A model generated the notes under the pieces. It made no database searches and was not told where the DNA came from. It saw nothing but the letters and a program-made list of their open reading frames with translations. Below, piece by piece: positions 57,525 to 64,000 of a stretch of DNA of 64,000 nucleotides. Source of the stretch: Actinernus sp. WN-2022 (taxonomy: Eukaryota > Cnidaria > Anthozoa > Actiniaria > Actinernidae). Position numbers and translations under genes: made by a program. Position 1 is the first letter of the stretch. Each line of letters opens with the position of its first letter. The stretch is from NCBI GenBank assembly GCA_030867875.1, contig JAOWCC010001589.1:143317745-143381744 (forward strand), read 5' to 3'.

Positions 57525-57840
57525 GTTTAGCGGCCGCCATGTTTGCCATGCCTGAGATTCGAGGTGAGTTCGTTTGAGCGTCCAAACTCTATTTTGCGCC
57601 GCATATTTGACAAAATACCGGATCAAAAGTAAAGAACAACCTTTACTTTTGTTCTGTATAAGACTTATTTCGAGATGAATTTAGTAAGTAAGACGAAAAA
57701 ACGCTTCGAAGTCCAGCTATGATACCACGGCTCAGTCAATCTCTGTTGGTTGTCAAGGGAGAGCTGGTTAGCTTGCAACCCAGTATGGCGTTGCTATGGG
57801 CCAACAAGTCACGTGACTGTCTATTGCAAAAGGCCTAATA
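57525..57840 (-). repeat. Right member of the 0.3-kb inverted pair (with 46757-47085)
   Basis: Complement of the left member, ending ctattgcaaaaggcc. Confidence 0.85.
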
Positions 57841-58142
57841 TTTATACTAGAGCCGGTACTGGAGTTAGCCGACTGTTTGATCGTAATTCCTACAGTTTAT
57901 CCAAACCAGGGCCTTTCTACATTGGCTTAATCGGCCCGCAGATCTAAATGACAAGAAATGTAAAGGTCAGAAGAGCTGAGCCTTTTGCTTATCATTATCG
58001 GACACTTACAACATTTAAAGCAAATTGCTTTGACTGAAGACTCGAGTACGCGGTACACGCGCGGTACATGAAAGAATACAAATCTCGCAGTTTCTCTCTT
58101 AGTCTTATAGTCTTGGTTTTCGCTCAATGTATATGGACAACG

Positions 58143-58355
58143 GCAGGTTTAAAGTACAGGTCACAATTCACAGGTCAGGTTGTTAATTCTAAGACAAATC
58201 CTAACCCTAACCACAAACCTAACCCTAACCATCGGACGAGTTCACAGGTAAACGACGGGTTCTCACTCACCTAGAGCTAGAGTTCTCAGGTAAACAAGAA
58301 GTGACTAATCTGTGACCTGACCTGTGAATTGTGACCTGTACTTTAAACCTGCCCC
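58143..58355. mobile_element. Foldback element with telomere-like core, 10-bp TSD atggacaacg
   Basis: gcaggtttaaagtacagg at the left and cctgtactttaaacctgc at the right, continuing with tcacaattcacaggtcaggt arms. The duplication atggacaacg lies at 58133-58142 and 58356-58365. Its centre has cctaaccctaacc twice (58198-58230). The ends resemble cggcaggtacaaaatg of the 31405-37843 element, which also has a 10-bp TSD. Confidence 0.85.
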
Positions 58356-58749
58356 ATGGACAACGCTGAGACAATTAAAGTAAGTAAAAGTGAAATGTTG
58401 TGTTGATATCTGCATGAGCGGGCTGTTATAAAGTGGAAGCCTATTTTATAAATGTTTCTTTGCTGATGAATAAACTTCAAGTTCAATCAAGTGCCGCTGG
58501 GCGCTCAGAAAACTGATTGATCGATATTTTCTTACCCAGCATATCCAATGTACGATTAACGGAAGTCAAGGGGCTTTTAAAATGACACAAACCGGCTAAA
58601 ATTCAGAGTCAACCCGTGCCAAACGATAGCTCGAATGTGATTGGCCTATGCCTTTTATAAATAGAATGTAAAAAAATTCGTAGTATATTAATAAATACAT
58701 GCAACCAATCAGTTTAGTTTTGCAAATTAATTTGGCGAATAACACACAG

Positions 58750-59436
58750 TATAACGAATGTGGTTTAGCGACTGTACAAGCGAGTGTAGTGGTGTAGCGA
58801 ATGTCAGAAATGTCAGAGCGAGTGCAGCGAATGTCAGCGGTGTAGCGAGTGTAACGAGTGTAGCGACTGTACCGAGTGTAGCGAATGTAAGAGCGGTGTA
58901 GCAAGTGTAGCGAGTGAAGCGAATGTGGCGGTGTAGCGACTGTAGCGACGTACGGTAGCGAGTGTAGCGAGTGTAGCGACTGTAGCGAGTGTAGCGAGTG
59001 TAGCGACGGTAGCGAATGTAGCGAGTGTAGCGAGTGTAGCGAGTGTAGCGAGTGTAGCGAGTGTAGCGAGTGTAGCGAGTGTAGCGAGTGTAGCGAGTGT
59101 AGCGAATGTATACGAGTGTATAGCGACTGTAGCGAGTGTAGCGACGGTAGCGAATGTAGCGACTGTAGCGGCAACGCCGGGTAGCGACTGTAGCGAGTGT
59201 AGCGACTGTAGCGACTGTAGCGAGTGTAGCGAGTGTAGCGAGTGTAGCGAGTGTAGCGAGTGTAGCGAGTGTAGCGAGTGTAGCGAGTGTAGCGAGTGTA
59301 GCGAGTGTAGCGAGTGTAGCGAGTGTAGCGACGGTAGCGACTGTAGCGACGGTAGCGACTGTAGCGACGGTAGCGACTGTAGCGACGGTAGCGACTGTAG
59401 CGACGGTAGCGACTGTAGCGACTGTAGCGAGTGTTA
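58750..59436. repeat. 9-bp satellite, TGTAGCGAG
   Basis: About 70 units of tgtagcgag with the variants ctgtagcga and cggtagcga. The right third alternates acggtagcg and actgtagcg, an 18-bp higher-order unit. The minus strand reads Leu-His-Ser repeats in a 192-codon frame, which is an artefact. Confidence 0.95.
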
Positions 59437-60220
59437 ATTTTAATTATTTGTCCACGCTCCCTGATGCCGATTTTGACGTTCTTGATGCCCGACGTGATGG
59501 TCTTAATCTAAGACGAATAATTGTTCAAGCAAGCAACCGTGAACGACAATCCTGCTGGTATACGTTGGATCAAACTAGTGATCTAATCGGCTATCAAATA
59601 AAAAATAACTATAAAGAAGCAAAGACCGATACAACGTCGAATTTTGAAATTCGTGGTACAATATTTCGGCTGGCCACACCAGCCTTCTTCAGGTACATCA
59701 CGTAATTTGCCACACCCATTTCCTGTCAATACTTGATCGATGAAGCAGGAGTCCATTACCAGAAAAAAATACCAAGCATCCCTGCGGCATAAAAAGTTAG
59801 AGGTTGGTCTGATTCACCAACTGAATGCGTAAAGCCATGCATGATTACCATGCACAACACAATTCAACGAAGCTCTCATGGTTCATGAACACTCGTACAT
59901 TTCCTGGTTGTAGCTAGTTGTCACAGGCTGCCCAAGTTCTGACTATATGTATATCGAGGCAGTGAATTACAAGGTTTGTATGGGAGTTCTTCCAATAACT
60001 CGGAATAATACCGTAAATTTAGTTACAGATATTCTGTAATACAATGTAAATAAAGGAAGAAGGCTTACTTGAAGTCGTTTTGTCATTCTATTTGTATTCA
60101 GGTAGCTAGAACGTTGTCAGTCTATGGAAGCGGTAGATGTAAGGCAGAAATATTAAGGGTCCGAGAATCGATTGATACGTCTACTGTAGCCATCAATACA
60201 GCCATGCATACAAAAAACAA
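59437..60220. other. No gene identified; unassigned 85-codon frame
   Basis: An open frame at 59448-59705 (LNLRRIIVQASNRERQSCWY) has no domain I recognise. It ends in aatatttcggctggcc / ccagccttcttcag, a phrase reminiscent of the ends of some Penelope-like or SINE repeats. No further support. Confidence 0.3.
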
Positions 60221-60225
60221 TCCTT

Positions 60226-60362
60226 GTAGCAATTGTCAACTTAACTAGAAATTGTCAACTTAACTTGCAATTGTCAACATTGTTGTCAACTTAACTTGCA
60301 ATTGTCAACTTAACTTCCAATTGTCAACTTAACTTCCAATTGTCAACTTAACTTAAAATGCA
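60226..60362. repeat. 20-bp tandem repeat, AATTGTCAACTTAACTTGC
   Basis: About seven units, with one irregular unit (attgtcaacattgttgtcaac). Confidence 0.9.
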
Positions 60363-60524
60363 ACTTATTTGGCAACTGAACTGTCAGTAATAAGTGTTGT
60401 GAGCATGAGCCGTCTGGGGCTCCGTACTCCAGCGCACGCTCGAATTTTTTTAAACAAATATTCAATCGCTATTTTAGTACAGCAACATTGAACAAAACAG
60501 CCCCCAAAATTGGTATGTGAAGCG

Positions 60525-60660
60525 GCCTGAAAATAAAAATTCACTGACTTTTCATTTCAATTTGGGATTTCCCTGACCAAATATTAAATTCCCTGACTTT
60601 TCCCTGACCTTGAACAACATTTGTTTTCCCCCGACTTTTCCCTGACTATGGAAACCCTGC
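60525..60660. repeat. TTCCCTGACTTTTCCCTGAC repeat
   Basis: Irregular repeats of ccctgacttttccctgac, likely MITE debris. Confidence 0.6.
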
Positions 60661-60849
60661 TATTATAGAATTGTATCCCTGTGGAATAATATCAAAAATA
60701 CTATTTAAGAAATAGAAAACAGTTCCCGTGTTTCTATAGAGTTATACTGAACACGAGTGGGAGAACGAGAAATGGCAGTGGGAACACGAGCCCGAAGGGC
60801 GAGTGTTTCCACAACTATTTCGAGTTCTTCCAAACTACCACAACTCGGT

Positions 60850-60986
60850 AATAATTTATACTTTTTAAATTACGTCTATTAATATTTTTAGTTGTTTTAA
60901 ATCATATGCCTAAGTATCTTTTCTTGTAATTGTCACCGAAAAGCCTCTATGGGGAGTGAACAATAAAGTATTGTATTGTATTGTAC
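60850..60986 (+). mobile_element. 3' end of a truncated CR1/Jockey-type LINE
   Basis: Only a 3' UTR piece ending aacaataaagtattgtattg, the same AATAAA plus (TTGTA)n tail as LINE 2 at 54606-54640. No coding remains. Confidence 0.6.
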
Positions 60987-61064
60987 CGCACTCTCCTTGG
61001 CCCATGCAGGAACTGGGTGCATGTACAAATTTTAGTATGAAGATCCCAAAGAGCTACTTAATAA

Positions 61065-61545
61065 GGCCCTAGGCCCTGTTTATATGAAGGAAAGTTGGGC
61101 TCGGTGGGGGGGTGGGGGGGGGGGGGAGCCAACTTTTCATACATTTCTTTAAAAAAACGATGTCGACCGTCTACATGAGAAACCGCAAACTTGGCTCGGG
61201 GGAGCGGGTGACCCTCCTCCCCGAATCTGTGTAATACATGCAAACGATATATGGACTGTGATACTAACACAGTTTAGTCCTTGTTTATCGAACAAGGAAT
61301 AGTTAAACACCGTTGTCCCAAATATTATGATTTGACTTAGGCCACCCTCCCTCCCGAGCCAACTTTACCGAGCGTCTATATGGAAGAAAAGTTGTCCCGG
61401 GTGCCCGAAACAACTTTGTCTTGAGCGAGTCTGGGCACGTAATATTGGATCACGCATGCTCTGTGTGTCCCGAGTTGGCCCGGTTAGGCGAGCCAAAGTG
61501 TTTATATGAGAAAAAGTTGGCTCGCCCCCCCCCCCCCCCCCCCCC
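61065..61545. mobile_element. MITE cluster, GTTTATATGAGAAAAAGTTGGCTCG motif
   Basis: Related blocks (tatatgaaggaaagttggg, tatatggaagaaaagttg, tatatgagaaaaagttgg) with G- and C-runs at 61110-61125 and 61526-61545. The blocks are in direct and inverted orientation; the limits are approximate. Confidence 0.55.
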
Positions 61546-61551
61546 CAATTG

Positions 61552-61552
<1 letters not shown>

Positions 61553-61609
<57 letters not shown>
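61553..61609. repeat. (TAA)n microsatellite
   Basis: About 18 units, giving the Ile and Asn homopolymer frames on the two strands. Confidence 0.97.
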
Positions 61610-61796
61610 GAACAACAACAACGATAGTTTATTTATACTCATAAGTTTACATAGAGATGTAATAGTAGAAATAGAATACGGGAAATCTCTTGAAGAAATA
61701 AACTTTTTCCCAAAGGATCTGCACGACACTTGAGGCATGGGGCAATAATAAGGGTATAGGACTAATTACAAAAAAATAGTTTTATTATTTTCAGTT

Positions 61797-62465
61797 TAGC
61801 ATCGCTGTCATGGGTATACAAAGAGAACCATTCACTAGTTTTGTGATTAAATTGTTTTCAATATAGAAGATATGAGCATAACATTCAGTAATTGTTCTGG
61901 GTTTAGAATCGCTGTCATGGGTATACACAAAGAACCATTCAGTAGTTTTGTGATTAAATTGTTTTCAGAGGGGCTGAATGTGGGGGTACCAATATCAGTT
62001 AACAGCTAAATTTTTAGCTATTTATCAGTTATCAGTTAAATTTTGCTGTTATCAGTTAAGTTATATAAAAAGACTACCCTAACCTGATTTGAATACATAT
62101 TTGCTGGTATGAAATGAATAATAACCGCTAATTCAACATCAAACACTACATTTTGTCTATTCAATAGATTTTTCTAGTATCAGATAACTCTGATGTGTCA
62201 TGTTTAATATTTGACTATTATCAACTGGATCAAATCTGTCGAAAACCATCCGAAAAGCCAATAATAGCATGTGACGTTACGTCATTTTAATAAAAAATAA
62301 TGAAATATCAGGTAACAGCTATCTCACAAATATCAGCTAACAGCTAAAAAAAGGTAAAATTCTCAGTTAACAGTAATATTTTTGGCCATTTCTCAGTTAT
62401 CAGTTAACCCCATTCAGCCCCTCTTTTCAATGTAGAAGATATGAGCATAACATTAAGTAATTTTT
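61797..62465. repeat. 110-bp direct duplication, second copy interrupted by a MITE
   Basis: atcgctgtcatgggtataca with gttttgtgattaaattgttt and gatatgagcataacatt occurs at 61800-61900 and again at 61912-61967 plus 62424-62460. Confidence 0.88.
61968..62423. mobile_element. 456-bp MITE with 6-bp TSD ttttca
   Basis: gaggggctgaatg and cattcagcccctc ends; ttttca at 61962-61967 and 62424-62429. The neighbouring duplicate at 61800-61900 shows the empty site. Inside, atcagttaacagctaa recurs. A TSD of 6 bp. Confidence 0.9.
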
Positions 62466-63067
62466 TCTGGCACCCCCTAATAATTTGGACACCAAAACTC
62501 AATTTCCCCTGCTTAGAAATGATTCTCTCTCTCGCCTACTCTTGAGCGAGAGGGGCCGGAGGGACCTCTGTCTAACAGGGTAAGCTCAAGTAGTAGGGTC
62601 CGTGGCAAAAAATGGAGTTTAACTGCAAACTCTTGTATTAAGCATAGCATACGTCGAGGTCTCCTAAATGATACCATCTTTATTGATCTCACATGGCCGT
62701 AGCGCCCTTAGAGGCCGGGGGGCCCGTGCACCCCCCCCCCCCCCCAAAAAATTATTTCCAACAAAAAAAAACAAGGTATTATAAGGTACCTGGCCCCCTC
62801 GGAAACCCAGGGGATTTTTTTGTCGGGCGCTGTAAAACGGCGTGTCTCCAGCCATAGCCGAAACTCGCTGGAGCCACCAACGCGAGACTAGCTAGTCAAC
62901 TCGCTTAAAAAAATAATTGCCATAGGCTCGTTGACCCTACTATAGGAATGCCATCAGAGTACATATAACTTTAAATAAGGATTATCTATGAAATTAAATA
63001 TGTTTTGGTGATCACGTGTTGCGAAATGACTTTGTGCCCCCCAGTTTTTCAGGGCATGCTACGGCCC
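62430..63067. other. No gene recognised
   Basis: Includes a GC-rich inverted-repeat piece around 62700-62830 (cccgtgcacccccccc, ggccccctcggaaaccc). No coding support. Confidence 0.4.
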
Positions 63068-63206
63068 TGTCTCAAGAAAGCTTTCGATAACAGACCACAT
63101 TTCTCCTAAGGAAACTGAGAACTATGGTATGGTTCAGTCTACTCTAGACTGGTTCAAATCTTACTTATTCGATTGCACCCAAAAATGCCTCGTAAATGGT
63201 AAGATA
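63068..63206 (+). pseudogene. Short RT relic of a CR1/Jockey-type LINE
   Basis: ctcaagaaagctttcgataac reads LKKAFDN, the palm motif (D)LxKAFDTVDH. In the same region, after a small shift, YGMVQSTLDWFKSYL and TQKCLVNGK follow, matching YGI...LxWFxSYLxxRxQxxxVNG. About 140 bp remain of the gene. Confidence 0.75.
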
Positions 63207-64000
63207 TTTTTTTTATTTCTGTAAAATCATAGCTAGAATTGTTATTGGGGTGGGGTAGCCAGTATTAAACGTCAAGGTGGATTAACAATTTAATTTATGC
63301 ATGCAAATAAAAACTGTCACGGCGGTAGTCACGAAAACAAAGCCATCCCTCGCCTTGAGAAATTATTTGAGCTTTAATATGCCAGCCAAAATTAAAGCCC
63401 TCCCGCTACATGTATCTGCATCCATTTGTTTCCTTTTCAAAGCAATAAATCGTTATATTATTGGAGGCATCAACGGAAGAGAAATGTCAACTGTTCCCTT
63501 TGTCTCGCGATTTCCCCTCATTCGAATCGACACGGCTAGGGGATATTACCTGTGTTAATCATGCAGCAGAAAAGTATGGAAGGATAATGGAGAAACGAGG
63601 AAATACAAAGACTCTTTTACGAGAACTGAAGAACAGTTGCTTGAAGAGAGTGGCGAGTCTTTACCACTGCGAGTGACAGTGAACGAATAATCGACTCATC
63701 AACACCCCGTGGACGCGACGTGATAATGTACATGTTTTGGGATGTTTACAGACTGTCGGCGGCCGGTTATTTTGCAGGACACTTTCAATCCATTTCCAGA
63801 TGTTTTCCTCACGAAGTCAAGGTCCTTGCCAAATAAAATCACTCCACTGAACTCAACGATCGACGGTGTTAGAGGAGACGGCTGAAGTCGCGATCGCTAC
63901 AATCGCTACAGGAAGTTACTCAGCAGCCAATCAGAAGAGAGGTTTCGTTCGGTACGGGATTACTGAAAATTCAGGCTAACAAACAATAACATACGGATTC
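63207..64000. other. No gene recognised
   Basis: Two overlapping short frames (63301-63558, 63461-63676) with no domain. The last 150 bp include gagacggctgaagtc and aaattcaggcta, pieces of the TAGCCTGAATTTCAGCCG family, so a further element probably runs off the window. Confidence 0.4.

Noticed and set aside
58198..58230. A chromosome end or telomere fusion point
   Set aside because: Only two short CCTAACCCTAACC runs inside the loop of a foldback element with its own TSD.
58596..59174. 192-codon Leu-His-Ser protein on the minus strand
   Set aside because: Translation of the 9-bp satellite; no non-repeat coding part.

Overview
The window is eukaryotic, intron-bearing, AT-rich genomic DNA made almost entirely of mobile elements. 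The repertoire (many Ty3/Gypsy, CR1/Jockey-type LINEs, several DNA transposon groups with zinc-finger, RecQ-like and HECT-like accessory genes, countless foldback MITEs) suggests a marine invertebrate, most likely an anthozoan cnidarian such as a stony coral. This is an inference; no marker gene proves it. I see no complete host gene. The only host-like coding piece is a 105-bp exon matching 4-hydroxyphenylpyruvate dioxygenase (10404-10508, minus).

Layout. 1-8510: an old Ty3/Gypsy pol (RT, RNase H, integrase) cut by two insertions: an unidentified 2.9-kb segment (582-3509, duplication acacc) and a second Gypsy (4124-7338, duplication atcag). A DNA transposon (8511-10138) containing a foldback MITE abuts its integrase end. 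11331-11960: repeat, MITE and a CGTTAG-rich tandem array. 12113-16708: a third Gypsy with both LTRs, PBS, PPT and TSD, but coding lesions. 17390-18552: two fields of an 18-bp ATACATGTA minisatellite. 18708-21758: a long-TIR transposon carrying an IS3-like transposase exon (plus strand) and a zinc-ribbon/HECT-like gene (minus strand). 21938-22720: a near-perfect palindrome. 22733-23803: an inverted-repeat element.

24826-29196: a non-autonomous TTAA-flanked element with long TIRs. 30552-31183: a 5'-truncated L1/Tx1-type LINE with poly(A) and TSD. 31405-37843: a long-TIR element with a 10-bp TSD; its right TIR hosts a 4.2-kb element (33521-37738) with a 9-bp TSD, TAGCCTG termini, a zinc-finger gene and a RecQ-like helicase fragment, itself hit by a TTA-flanked element. 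38022-43928: a 5.9-kb element with TTAA at both ends, about 1.05-kb TIRs and an intact 669-residue frame plus an upstream exon. I cannot place this protein in a transposase superfamily, and it is the best candidate here for something undescribed.

46757-57840: inverted 0.3-kb repeats 10.5 kb apart enclosing two LINEs (47402-50045; 51164-54640) and several MITEs. 58143-58355: a 10-bp-TSD foldback with telomere-like repeats inside. 58750-59436: a 9-bp satellite. 59440-64000: MITEs, short tandem repeats and small LINE relics.

The genes do not form a host pathway. They are replication, integration and accessory functions of separate elements, mostly dead. Target-site duplications and reading-frame continuity across them allow the order of insertion to be read directly.
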